From: Halobacterium sp. DL1
GTDB taxonomy: Archaea > Halobacteriota > Halobacteria > Halobacteriales > Halobacteriaceae
Reading direction: 5' to 3'
DNA length: 64,000 nucleotides
Assembly (NCBI GenBank): GCA_000230955.3
Contig: CP007060.1
Location: 1,426,001-1,490,000, forward strand
Shown: one piece after another, positions 8,046-16,372 of the stretch
Layout of the letters: each line of letters opens with the position of its first letter
Numbering within the stretch: the stretch's first letter is position 1
Notes under the pieces: model-generated
What the model was told of the DNA's origin: nothing
The model's input: only the letters and a program-made list of their open reading frames with translations
Databases searched by the model: none
Made by a program: the position numbers and the translations under genes

Positions 8046-9559
8046 CAGGCCACCCCCTCCCCGCCGAGCTCCGGCACCAGTTCGTCGAGCGCGCGCTGGA
8101 AGTCGATGACGGTGTCGTAGCGCGCCGCCTTCTCGGACGCCAGCGACAGCGAGAACAGCTCGTCGACGGAGTCGGGGAGCGCCGGATTCCACTCCGTCGC
8201 CGGCACCAGGGTGTCGCCGTCGGTGGGCGCCTCGCCGGTGAACAGGTAGTAGGTCATCGCGCCGACGCCGTAGACGTCCGTCGACTGGTCGAAGCGACCG
8301 TACCGCTCGGGTTCGCGGTGTTCGGGCGCCGCGAACCCGACCGGAACTGGCGGTGTCTGCACGCCGCTGGCTCCGTGTGCGAACCCCCAGTCGCCGACAA
8401 CCGGGGCGTCCCAGGTCCGACCGCCCGTATCCACGAATCGTACTGTCCCGGGATGGAGGCCGCCGTGGACGACTCCACGCGCGTGAGCGTAACTGACCGC
8501 TTTCGTGATGCTCATCGCGTCGTAGACTGCCTCGGCGAGCATCTTGGGGACGCCACGTCGGTCGAACGTCTCGCCATCGTCGTAGCGCGTCGCCAGCCAG
8601 CGCTCACCGTGGCCGAGTATCGACACCACGTGGTCGTGGTCGTCGATGGCCGCCCACCGCTCGACGGCCTCGTGGAACGCCTTCAGCACCGCCGACTCGT
8701 CGCGGTGGAACCGGCGGTAGGTGACGAGGCCGTGTTCGAGTTTGTCCTCGTCGACGTCCGCGCGGAAGTCCGTTGTCAGTACCCCCCGCCGGAGTTTCAG
8801 ATTCGGTGAGAGGTCGTCGTCCTCGAGGACGACGTTCGGCGGGTCCGGCACCTCGTCGGGGGGACCCATATTCGGGCGCTCGTCCTCGTTGTCCTCTGCG
8901 ACCGCCGGTGCGTCCTGCCCGAAGGAGACGTACACCGGCCGGGAGCGGTCGTCGTCCGCGTTCACCGTGACGACGGAGACGCCCTCCGGGAACAGGTCGA
9001 CGAACTCGGGGTGGGCGCGGACCAGCATCGGGTAGCCCGCGTCCTCCGCGCGGTCCGCGATAGCCGCCGTCACCTCGCGGACCGCCTGCTTCGCGTAACG
9101 CCTGAGCAGCGCGTCCTCCGAGCGAGTGAGCGGCGCGATGCTCGAGAGACCTGCGCTCGCGCGGGCGGGGTAGGCCTTCGTCACGCCAGCGACGGCGACT
9201 ACGCCGTTCTGTCGTACCAGCGGGTCCGCGGAGCGAGTGAGTTCGACGAGGTCCCCGAACTTCACGGAGAGCGCGTCGGGCTGTCGATCCGCGAGTTCCG
9301 CGAGCACCCACGTCGCGCCGCGTTGCACCCAGACGTCGTCGTCGTCGACGCGGTCGAGCACGCTGTCGAGGTGCGCCCGCACCTTCGTCGGCTTCGAGGA
9401 CGCAGCCTCGACGAGTCGCCACGCGGCGCCAGCGCGTGCGTCGGCGTCCTCGCTGTCGAGTTCGGCGACGAGCGCGTCCACGGAGTCCGCCTCGACCTGC
9501 TGCTGGAGCGACGCGACGTGTTCGCGGTCCACCTCGCGGTCGCGTTTGTCGGGTTCCAT
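8045..9559 (-). CDS. HEAT-repeat protein with C-terminal protein-kinase-like (probably pseudokinase) domain
   Basis: The 504-residue protein starts at the ATG at 9559. Residues 15-150 form HEAT repeats (ARAGAAWRLVEAA, VWVQRGATWVLAELA, VRQNGVVAVAGV). An acidic linker follows, and from about residue 255 a kinase-like fold. The catalytic loop reads HGGLHPGTV (about 365) where active kinases have HRDxKxxN, so both catalytic Asp and metal-binding Asn are missing; the metal-binding DFG appears as DWG (about 390), and DVYGVGAMTYYLFTGEAP matches subdomain IX. No clear P-loop or VAIK lysine is visible. This suggests a pseudokinase scaffold or sensor. It is co-translated with the following membrane protein. 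Confidence 0.75.
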   Translation of the reverse strand: MEPDKRDREVDREHVASLQQQVEADSVDALVAELDSEDADARAGAAWRLVEAASSKPTKVRAHLDSVLDRVDDDDVWVQRGATWVLAELADRQPDALSVKFGDLVELTRSADPLVRQNGVVAVAGVTKAYPARASAGLSSIAPLTRSEDALLRRYAKQAVREVTAAIADRAEDAGYPMLVRAHPEFVDLFPEGVSVVTVNADDDRSRPVYVSFGQDAPAVAEDNEDERPNMGPPDEVPDPPNVVLEDDDLSPNLKLRRGVLTTDFRADVDEDKLEHGLVTYRRFHRDESAVLKAFHEAVERWAAIDDHDHVVSILGHGERWLATRYDDGETFDRRGVPKMLAEAVYDAMSITKAVSYAHARGVVHGGLHPGTVRFVDTGGRTWDAPVVGDWGFAHGASGVQTPPVPVGFAAPEHREPERYGRFDQSTDVYGVGAMTYYLFTGEAPTDGDTLVPATEWNPALPDSVDELFSLSLASEKAARYDTVIDFQRALDELVPELGGEGVA

Positions 9560-9565
9560 GCGGGA

Positions 9566-9592
9566 CTGTCGCCGCTTACTCGCTCGCGACAG
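9566..9592. promoter_or_regulatory. Inverted repeat just upstream of the HEAT/pseudokinase gene
   Basis: CTGTCGC (9566-9572) and GCGACAG (9586-9592) are perfect 7-bp arms around 13 bases, starting 6 bases before the ATG at 9559. The repeat could be an operator or an RNA hairpin covering the start region. It lies in the 107-base divergent gap shared with the thiolase gene. Confidence 0.4.
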
Positions 9593-9666
9593 CACATGGA
9601 CCTTTGGGTGTGTACCCGTCCGCCCGGAGTGAAAACCTAAAAGACGCCTTCGGGTGACGGAGGTGT

Positions 9667-10818
9667 ATGAACCGAGTAGCAATCGTCGGTGCGTCGATGA
9701 CGGAGTTCGGCGACCGCGACGCGTGGGTGCGTGAGTTGCTGGCGGAGGCCGGCGACGCGTGCCTCGACGACGCGGGCGTCGCGGGCGACGAACTCGACCA
9801 CCTCTACGTCTCGAACATGGCAAGCGGCGAGTTCGAAGGCCAGACGGGCGTGCCGAACGCGCTCGCTCACGACCTGAACGCGATCGGCGCCTACACCGCG
9901 CGAATCGACCAGACCAGCTCTTCCGGTGGCGCCGGCATCTACGCCGCCTGGCAGTCCGTCGCGTCGGGCGCCAGCGACTTGACGATGCTCGTCGGCGGCG
10001 AGAAGATGACCCACCGGTCGACCGGCGAGGCGACGGACGTCATCGCCAGCCTCACCCACCCGGTGGAGTACAAACACGGCGTCACGCTCCCGAGTTTCGC
10101 GGGGCTCACCGCGCGCAAGTACCTCGACGAGTACGACGCCCCTCGGGAGTCCCTCGGGAAGGTCGCGGTGAAGAACCACCGCAACGGCGTCGACAACCCC
10201 CACGCGCAGTTCCGCAAGGAGGTCGACCTGGAGACGGTGCTCGACTCGCCGGTCGTCGCGGACCCGCTGCGCCTCTACGACTTCTGTCCCATCACGGACG
10301 GCAGCGCGGCGCTGCTGTTCTGCCCGGAGGACGTCGCCAGCGAGTACACCGACGACTACGTCGTCGTCTCCGGCATCGGGGGCGCCACCGACACCCACGT
10401 CGTCCACGAGCGCGAGGACCCGACGACGATGGGCGGCGTCGTTGACTCCTCGGAGATCGCCTACGAGATGGCAGGCCTGGGTCCCGACGACGTCGACGTC
10501 GCTGAACTCCACGACATGTTCACCATCCTCGAGTTCCTCCAGAGCGAGGACCTCGGCTTCTTCGAGAAGGGCGAGGGCTGGAAGGCCATCGAGGACGGCG
10601 TCACCGACCGCGACGGCGAACTCCCCATCAACACCTCGGGCGGCCTGAAGTCCAAGGGCCACCCGCTCGGCGCGAGCGGGGTCGCACAGGCGTACGAGAT
10701 CTACCAGCAGTTGCTCGGCGACGCCGGCCCGCGGCAGGTAGAGTGCGAAGTCGGCCTCGCGTGCAACGTCGGCGGCTTCGGCAACTGCGTAACCACCACC
10801 ATCCTCGAACAGCCATGA
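9667..10818 (+). CDS. Haloarchaeal-type thiolase (acetyl-CoA acetyltransferase alpha subunit), Ser in place of nucleophilic Cys
   Basis: The 383-residue protein has the thiolase fold of the archaeal/SCP2 branch: VAIVGASMTEFG at the start, LVGGEKM, the His motif GHPLGASG (about 335) and a final VGLACNVGGFG. At the position of the nucleophile (normally xCxSGG) the sequence is DQTSSSGGAG, so Ser84 replaces Cys. I recall two-subunit haloarchaeal beta-ketothiolases with such a Ser, so it may be active in Claisen condensation or thiolysis of acyl-CoA. The stop overlaps the start of the DUF35 protein by four bases, which fits the known thiolase/DUF35 complexes. A TATA-like CCTAAAAG lies about 30 bases upstream of the ATG, with GGAGG close to it. 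Confidence 0.85.
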   Translation: MNRVAIVGASMTEFGDRDAWVRELLAEAGDACLDDAGVAGDELDHLYVSNMASGEFEGQTGVPNALAHDLNAIGAYTARIDQTSSSGGAGIYAAWQSVASGASDLTMLVGGEKMTHRSTGEATDVIASLTHPVEYKHGVTLPSFAGLTARKYLDEYDAPRESLGKVAVKNHRNGVDNPHAQFRKEVDLETVLDSPVVADPLRLYDFCPITDGSAALLFCPEDVASEYTDDYVVVSGIGGATDTHVVHEREDPTTMGGVVDSSEIAYEMAGLGPDDVDVAELHDMFTILEFLQSEDLGFFEKGEGWKAIEDGVTDRDGELPINTSGGLKSKGHPLGASGVAQAYEIYQQLLGDAGPRQVECEVGLACNVGGFGNCVTTTILEQP

Positions 10819-11195
10819 CAGACGACGACCAGAGTTTCGACGCGCACCGCTGCCCGAACGGCCACCTCTCGTACCCCGGCCACACCCGCTGCCCGGACTG
10901 CGGCGAGAAGCAGACGGAGACCGTCGACCTCGCGGACCGTACCGCGACGGTCGTCACGTGGACCACTTCGAACGCGACGCCGCCGGGCGTCCGCGAACCG
11001 AACCACCTCGCCATCGTCGAGTTCGACGTCGACGGCGAGGCAGTCCGCGCGCTCGGCCAGCTAACGACTGCGGACGACGTCGACATCGGCGACGAGGTCG
11101 AACCCGTGTACGCGGAGGAACTCCGCGAACCGGGCGTCGGTATCCGCGAACCCGACAGTCAGGAGTGGGACGGCTACCGCTTCGAACCCGTCTGA
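10815..11195 (+). CDS. DUF35 OB-fold acyl-CoA-associated protein (thiolase beta subunit)
   Basis: The 126-residue protein has an N-terminal zinc-ribbon (CPNGH and CPDCG within the first 35 residues) and a C-terminal OB-fold typical of DUF35. In archaea such proteins pair with thiolases, bridging acyl-CoA between active sites and holding the complex together. Its ATG overlaps the thiolase stop (ATGA), so both subunits are made from one message. The function is inferred from family and pairing. Confidence 0.9.
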   Translation: MTDDDQSFDAHRCPNGHLSYPGHTRCPDCGEKQTETVDLADRTATVVTWTTSNATPPGVREPNHLAIVEFDVDGEAVRALGQLTTADDVDIGDEVEPVYAEELREPGVGIREPDSQEWDGYRFEPV

Positions 11196-11201
11196 GCGGT
11201 C

Positions 11202-11399
11202 TCAGTTCCCGCCGGGGGTCAGCTTCCGGACGGTCTTCCCGAGGTTCTCGATGGAGCCGTCGAGGAACGACCGTATCGAACCGAGGATGTCCCCGACGAA
11301 CTCCGGAACCGCCGAAGGGAGGTCCGACGGCGGGCCGGCCGCTGCGACGTTCGTGAAGTCGATACCGATGGTCGCGACAGTGTCGACGAGTTCTATCAT
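11202..11399 (-). CDS. Small hypothetical haloarchaeal protein
   Basis: A 65-residue protein starting MIELVDTVATIG from the ATG at 11399. On the minus strand a TATA-like CTTATGG lies about 28 bases upstream, which fits a leaderless transcript and argues against the GTG at 11423. Its middle is amphipathic (VPEFVGDILGSIRSFL) and its end basic. No family is recognised. It is convergent with the DUF35 gene, 6 bases away. Confidence 0.5.
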   Translation of the reverse strand: MIELVDTVATIGIDFTNVAAAGPPSDLPSAVPEFVGDILGSIRSFLDGSIENLGKTVRKLTPGGN

Positions 11400-11474
11400 C
11401 GCACTCGTTCCTGGGAGCGCCACCCATAAGGAGCATGGAGTCGCTCGACCCGGATTTCGGACAGTTAACCCGAT

Positions 11475-11849
11475 TCAGCGCCGGTTGGCGCTGTCGGACG
11501 CGGGTCGGTGAAGGACGCCGTCGATTGCACCCGCCACGGTGGATTCGAAGAGCGCGAGCGCGCCGACGAGGGAGAGGAACGCCAGCGACAGACCGAACCC
11601 GGGTGTGACCTGCTAGGGCTGGAAGACGGCCACCACGAGCGCGACGACGCCAAGCACGACGAGCAGTTCGCCGACGCCCACGAGCAGGCCGTGCCACAGG
11701 CCGGACCGCAGTCCGCCCTCAGACGCGACTGCTCCGGCGCCACCGAGGAAGCCGGTGACGAACACGTACGGCGGGACGGTGAAGACGGCCACGGCGCTCG
11801 TGGCGACGATTACACCCACAGCGGCGGCGACCCCCCACCAGTTCGCCAT
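11475..11849 (-). pseudogene. DUF5518-like membrane protein interrupted by an in-frame TAG
   Basis: From the ATG at 11849 a 78-codon frame encodes hydrophobic helices and glycines typical of haloarchaeal DUF5518 (PPYVFVTGFLGGAGAVASEGG). It stops at a TAG (11613-11615), but the same frame goes on for 45 sense codons with another clear helix (FGLSLAFLSLVGALALF) to a TGA at 11475-11477. The whole 124-residue reading is the length I would expect for the family. A single C-to-T type change (CAG to TAG) would explain it. Either the gene is decayed, or the 78-residue form is made, or the base is an error. Haloarchaea have no known amber decoding. Confidence 0.7.
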
Positions 11850-11891
11850 CGAGGCGACCGAGGCGGCACGACTCCCTAACTCTAGGAGTGC

Positions 11892-13091
11892 TCAGAACCC
11901 CTCGCGGAGCAGCGTCTCGCGTTCGGGGAACGCCTCGCCGAGGAACTCGACGGCGGCCTCCACGCCGTCCAGGTCGCCGACGGTGGCGAGTTCGGCCGCG
12001 CCCCGGTAGCCGACGTACAGCTGGGAGAGCGCGCCGACGCCGAGGGCGACGTCAGCGTCTTCTTCTGTGGATTCGACGCTGGCCCCTCCGTCCTCGACCA
12101 CGAGATTGAACGCGTCGTCGTTCCACGCCGCGAGTGGGTCGTCGACGTCCAGTACGACGGAGCCAGAGATCTCCTCGGGGAACGAGAGCGCTTCCAGCGC
12201 TTCCGGCACGTCCACGATGCGGACCATCGGCCCGACGTGCAGCGTCGCGTCCAGGTCGTCCGCGTTCGGAATCACGTCCAGCAGGTCTGCGTCGGCGGGC
12301 GTCCAGAACTGCACGCTGTCGACCTGCGAGTCGTGGTCCGCGAAGAACCGGAGGAGCGCGAGCAGCGCGTCGTAGTCGACGTGCGCCATATCGAGGACAC
12401 TCAACACTCTGCCGTCGTCGCCCGCGCTGACGGAGTACGCGACGTAGGCAGCGAGTTCTCCGTCGCGCTCCCACCCGTAGACGTACGGGTCGTCGTCGTA
12501 GCCGGTGAACACGCGCTTGCGCCACCACTCCTCGGTGCGGTCCATCGTCAGTTCGTAGCGCGCGCCGTGGGCGTCGTGGACCGGGTCGAGTCGCTCCCAC
12601 TCGTCCTCGCTCAGTTCGACGAACTCGCCGTGCCGGTGGTCACGCGTGAACGACAGCATCTCGGGGTCGACATCGTGCTCCACGCCCCGGCTGCAGGTGG
12701 CCCAGCCGTACTGGCCGTAGAACGTGCGCTTGAACGGCCAGAGCGCGGAGAGGTAGGTGCCGTGGTCGCGGGTCTCTTCGAGCGTCGCGGCGAGCAGGTC
12801 GCCGACGAGGCCCTGCCGTCGGGACTCCGGGGGGCTCGCGACCGCCGAGAGGCCGTCCATCGGGTGGAAGTCGCCGCGGACGCGCGTCGAGAAGTCGATG
12901 AGTTTGCAGACCGTCAGCAGGTCGTCGCCGTCGTAGAGGCCGCGGCGGCGGCCCAGTTTCCACGCCGCTGGGATGTCGTCGGGGTCGACGTCTTCGGGGT
13001 CCGTGGGTCCCTCGTGTGGGCGGAACGCGTAGCTGACAAGAGACCGGAACTCGGGGACATCACTCTCGGGGACGGGACGGAACTCGGGCAT
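11892..13091 (-). CDS. Eis-like GNAT N-acetyltransferase with C-terminal sterol-carrier-like domain
   Basis: The 399-residue protein is read from the ATG at 13091 (MPEFRPV); an upstream TTG at 13121 is less likely. The N-terminal GNAT domain has the acetyl-CoA loop SPPESRRQGLVGDLLAATL (about residues 85-103, matching QxxGxG/A), followed by FYGQYGWATCSRGVEH, a hallmark of Eis-type enzymes. A second GNAT-like domain follows, and the last ~100 residues resemble the SCP2-like domain of Eis. Family members acetylate amines, including aminoglycosides in Mycobacterium; the haloarchaeal substrate is unknown. It is a single gene with its own short upstream gap. Confidence 0.8.
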   Translation of the reverse strand: MPEFRPVPESDVPEFRSLVSYAFRPHEGPTDPEDVDPDDIPAAWKLGRRRGLYDGDDLLTVCKLIDFSTRVRGDFHPMDGLSAVASPPESRRQGLVGDLLAATLEETRDHGTYLSALWPFKRTFYGQYGWATCSRGVEHDVDPEMLSFTRDHRHGEFVELSEDEWERLDPVHDAHGARYELTMDRTEEWWRKRVFTGYDDDPYVYGWERDGELAAYVAYSVSAGDDGRVLSVLDMAHVDYDALLALLRFFADHDSQVDSVQFWTPADADLLDVIPNADDLDATLHVGPMVRIVDVPEALEALSFPEEISGSVVLDVDDPLAAWNDDAFNLVVEDGGASVESTEEDADVALGVGALSQLYVGYRGAAELATVGDLDGVEAAVEFLGEAFPERETLLREGF

Positions 13092-13160
13092 ACTGAGTTC
13101 CGAAACGTCGTACCGCTTCAAGCTACCGGGAGCGTGTGAACGGGTCGTGAGGCGCGCGGC

Positions 13161-14227
13161 TCAGAAGCCGCGGCGGTACTGGACGGGCACGTCCACTGCG
13201 TCCTCGCAGCCGAGGTCATGGGCGGCGTGCAGCGGGAAGTAGGGGTCGCGGAGGAACTCTCGGCCGACGACGGCGAGGTCCGCGCGCCGGTCCGGATGCC
13301 GCCAACCGTGCCGACCTTGATGGATGTCTCACGCTCGTCGCGGATGCGCTCGGCGAACCGGACCTGGTAGTTCGGCCCGACCCAGTCGATCTCCTGGTCG
13401 GGGTGGATGCCGCCCGAGGAGACGTCTATCAGGTCGGCGCCAGCCTCGTAGAGGTCGTCCGCGAGTCGGACGGACTGCTCGATGTCCCAGGAGTCCCTGT
13501 CGTCGAGCCAGTCGGTCGCGGAGATGCGGACGAATACGGGGGCGTCCTCGCCCCACTCCTCGCGGACTGTCTCGGTCACCTCGTGAACGAGGCGCGTCCG
13601 GTTCTCGAATCTGCCACCGTACTCGTCCTCGCGGTGGTTCGCGACCGGTGAGAGGAACTCGTGGAGGAGGTAGCCGTGGGCGGCGTGAATCTCCGCCACC
13701 TCGAAGCCGGCGTCTCGGGCGCGTCGCGCGGCCGTCCGGAACGATTTGACGACGGCGTCGATGCCGTCGCGGTCGAGTTTCCGGGTGGCCCGCTGGTCGT
13801 CCTCGTAGGGGTAGGGTTCGTCGCTCGGGGCGACGACGTCCCAGCCGCCCTCCCCGGGACCGAGCGGACCGCGGTCGTCCCACGGACGGGCCGTCGAACC
13901 TTTTCGTCCCGCGTGGGCGAGCTGAATCGCCGGCGTCGCGCCCTGCGAGCGGACGAACTCCGCGATGGGTGCCAGCGCGTCGGCGTGTTCGTCGCTCCAG
14001 ATGCCCAGGTCCTCGGGGGAGATGCGGCCGCGGGGTTCGACCGCCGTAGCTTCCGTCATCACGACGCCCGCACCGCCGACGGCGCGGGAGCCGAGGTGTG
14101 TGCGGTGCCACTCCGTCGCCAGGCCGTCCCGGTCTTCGCAGGAGTACTGGCACATCGGGGACACCATCAGCCGGTTGCGGATCGTCGCCTCGCGGATTTC
14201 CAGCGGCGAGAACAGGTCGGCCGTCAT
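13161..14227 (-). pseudogene. NADH:flavin oxidoreductase / Old Yellow Enzyme (YqjM-like), broken near the 3' end
   Basis: From the ATG at 14227 the reading is a standard OYE: LFSPLEIREATIRNRLMVSPMCQYS, AIQLAHAGRKG, the substrate-binding HAAHGYLLHEFLSP and RISATDW. After [10 protein letters not shown] the expected continuation (about ten residues) is missing and the frame shifts; the family C-terminus ([18 protein letters not shown] and on to QYRRGF) is intact in another frame and ends with TGA at 13161-13163. The open frame instead runs on in nonsense to 13118. The lost part includes half of the FMN-phosphate-binding region, so activity is unlikely. A sequencing deletion cannot be excluded. 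Confidence 0.75.
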
Positions 14228-14363
14228 TGTCCGTGGTACCGGTCCGGGCGGTTTATCGGTGATGGAGAGCGGCGTGCTTGCCGGCTTCGATTCGAGATCA
14301 GCTTTATCTAACAACTCCCTCACCAAATATTTATCAAAGTGGTTGCCGTGGATACAGGTACAG

Positions 14364-15050
14364 ATGGCAGATACTGCGTCCGACCGCGGGTGGGCCGACT
14401 CCCCGGTAGCATTCGGCGACGCGCTCGACGAACTGAAGACCACGGGATGCATGCTCCTCGTCGTCCAGCCAGCCAACGGCGACGGGGGCCACGCGGGCTG
14501 TGACCGGATGCTCGGCTCGGACGTTTTGGCCGACAGGCGCCGACTGTTCGTCCGGACCGACACCGCACACGCCGACGGTCACGGCGCCGCGACCCACCAG
14601 TCGACGGACGACAGTCAGACCGTGGTCCTCGACACGACCGCCCGCGGTGCGACGGCCGCTCAGGGGAACGACGCCACACCGGCGTCTTCCACCACTGTCA
14701 CCGACGACCTGGCCTCCCTCGCGGACGCGGCGGAGTCGGAACTGGACGCGCTCGCACCCGCCAGCGGCTTCGACACGGGAGAGCTACGGGTCTGCGTGGA
14801 CTCCTTCGGCAGTCTGCTCGCTGCCGAGGACCTCGCCGCCGCGGCGAACTGCGTCGAGCGACTTCAGCGCGCCATCACCGTGCGGGGCGGGATGGGGCAC
14901 CTCCACGTCAGCCGCCAGGTCCCGGCGACCGCCGTGGAGGCGCTGCTCCCGCTGTTCGACGCCGTCGTGGAGGTCGCCGACGACGAAAGCCCACGCCAGC
15001 GCTGGCACCTCCTCGACGAGTCGTTGTCGACGTCCTGGCTCGAACTGTAA
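14364..15050 (+). CDS. DUF7504-like haloarchaeal protein
   Basis: A 228-residue protein from the ATG at 14364. It begins with SPVAFGDALDELKTTGCMLLVV and later has ELRVCVDSFGSLL, a layout like RecA/KaiC-type folds but without a Walker A loop. I believe this is the haloarchaeal DUF7504 family. A good TATA region (AAATATTTAT, 14324-14333) lies about 35 bases upstream. It is divergent from the broken OYE gene and convergent with the next small acidic gene. No function is known to me. Confidence 0.7.
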   Translation: MADTASDRGWADSPVAFGDALDELKTTGCMLLVVQPANGDGGHAGCDRMLGSDVLADRRRLFVRTDTAHADGHGAATHQSTDDSQTVVLDTTARGATAAQGNDATPASSTTVTDDLASLADAAESELDALAPASGFDTGELRVCVDSFGSLLAAEDLAAAANCVERLQRAITVRGGMGHLHVSRQVPATAVEALLPLFDAVVEVADDESPRQRWHLLDESLSTSWLEL

Positions 15051-15051
15051 G

Positions 15052-15282
15052 CTACGGCGCTTCGTCGCCCTCGCTCGTTGCCATTTCGTAGTTCTCGTCG
15101 CCGTCCGTCTCATCGCTTGTATCTGCTCCAGACTCCGCGACCGATATCTCCGCCTCGACCGCTATCTCGAGACCGGGCTCCTCCAGTTCGGCCTCGAACG
15201 TCTCGGTGTCTTCGACTTCGACCTCTAGTTCCGACGAGTCGACCTCGATCTCTACCTCCGTCTCGACGTGGGTGTCTGCCAT
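15052..15282 (-). CDS. Very acidic small hypothetical protein
   Basis: A 76-residue protein from the ATG at 15282. It consists mostly of alternating acidic and beta-branched residues (VETEVEIEVDSSELEVEVED), giving strong predicted beta propensity and a very low pI. No family is recognised. Its stop faces the stop of the DUF7504-like gene one base away, and it is divergent from the TFB-like gene. Longer upstream readings of the frame look like shadows. Confidence 0.5.
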   Translation of the reverse strand: MADTHVETEVEIEVDSSELEVEVEDTETFEAELEEPGLEIAVEAEISVAESGADTSDETDGDENYEMATSEGDEAP

Positions 15283-15404
15283 GCCCCCAGTTACGCGTTG
15301 GACGTGGAAAACGTCTGGCCGCGGACAGGGGTCGACGTAGCCCTCGGTCGACACCCTCCACCCCGAGTTATATGTCGTCTCACCACACACTGTCGGACGA
15401 TTCG

Positions 15405-16274
15405 ATGACGACCGAGGAGACTGGTGTCGACTCGCGCACTGTCGGCGAGGCGCTCGACGCCATAGAAGACGGTGCTGACGCCCTGAGCGTCCCCGGAGAG
15501 ACCGAGGAGACCGCGGGCGCCGTCTTCCGCCGGCACCGGGAACAGCGCGAGACACACCCCTACTCAGTCGAGACGACGGCGGCCGCGTGCCTCTACGTGG
15601 CTTGCAAGGTCGAACGGGTGCCGCGGACCGTCGACGAGGTGGTGGACGCGACGGGGGCCGACCGCACCCACCTGTTGCGCCGCGCGAAGGAAGTGACCAG
15701 TGAACTCGACATCGACCTCTCCGGGTTCGCGGACGCAACGCGGTACGTCGAGCGGTACGTCGGGGAACTCGAGCTCCCCGGGGACGTCGCGGCGCGCGCG
15801 AGCGACATCGTGGACGCCTGTGAGGACGCCGGTATCGCGGGCGGGAAGTCCCCGAGCGGGTGGGCGGCGGCCGCCGTCTACAACGCCTGCGTGGAGGCGG
15901 ACATGAAGGTCCGCCAGGACACGCTCACGGAGCTCGCGGACGTGACCCACGTCACCATCAGGAACCGCTACCAGGAGCAACGCGAACTACTGTACGAGCA
16001 GAACCCACCCCCCGAGACGGCGGACGAGGCGATAGACTGGTACTGCGAACACCTCCCAGCCTCGGAGTACGTCGCGACGGCCGCCCGCGACCTGCTCTCG
16101 ACCGCCGCTGGGAGTCAGGACCTCGACGACGCGCCTGCTGTGTGGGCCGCCGCGGCACTCCGTGTCGCTGGCGAGCGCGCTGGCGCACCCATCGGGATGA
16201 AGGCGCTCAAGACGCCGGTCCGCTGCGCGTCCTCGGCCATCCACGAGCGCGAGCAGGCCTTCGAGAACTGCTGA
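15405..16274 (+). CDS. TFB/TFIIB-like transcription factor without zinc ribbon, with three cyclin-like units
   Basis: I choose the ATG at 15405 (289 residues): a TATA element (GTTATAT, 15367-15373) would then give a near-leaderless message; an ATG at 15372 lies inside that box. Two cyclin repeats match archaeal TFB (TAAACLYVACKVERVPRTVDE; GGKSPSGWAAAAVYNAC; VTIRNRYQEQRELL). A third cyclin-like unit follows (residues ~215-289, ending PIGMKALKTPVRCASSAIHERE). The N-terminal zinc ribbon and B-finger that recruit and activate RNA polymerase are absent, since only ~25 residues precede repeat 1. It could bind TBP-DNA as a competitor or special regulator rather than a normal initiation factor. Confidence 0.75.
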   Translation: MTTEETGVDSRTVGEALDAIEDGADALSVPGETEETAGAVFRRHREQRETHPYSVETTAAACLYVACKVERVPRTVDEVVDATGADRTHLLRRAKEVTSELDIDLSGFADATRYVERYVGELELPGDVAARASDIVDACEDAGIAGGKSPSGWAAAAVYNACVEADMKVRQDTLTELADVTHVTIRNRYQEQRELLYEQNPPPETADEAIDWYCEHLPASEYVATAARDLLSTAAGSQDLDDAPAVWAAAALRVAGERAGAPIGMKALKTPVRCASSAIHEREQAFENC

Positions 16275-16372
16275 GTGCTGCTGCTATCCTCGGTAGTCCT
16301 TGGTGCGACGGTCGTCCCAGCCAGGTAGGGTGCTACCAGTGGTATTGAGCGAGCAGCGCCGGTGTCGGTTAG

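Noticed and set aside
11613-11615. Amber codons read as pyrrolysine
   Set aside because: No Pyl machinery is known in haloarchaea, and the residue replaced appears to be an ordinary Gln codon, so mutation is simpler.
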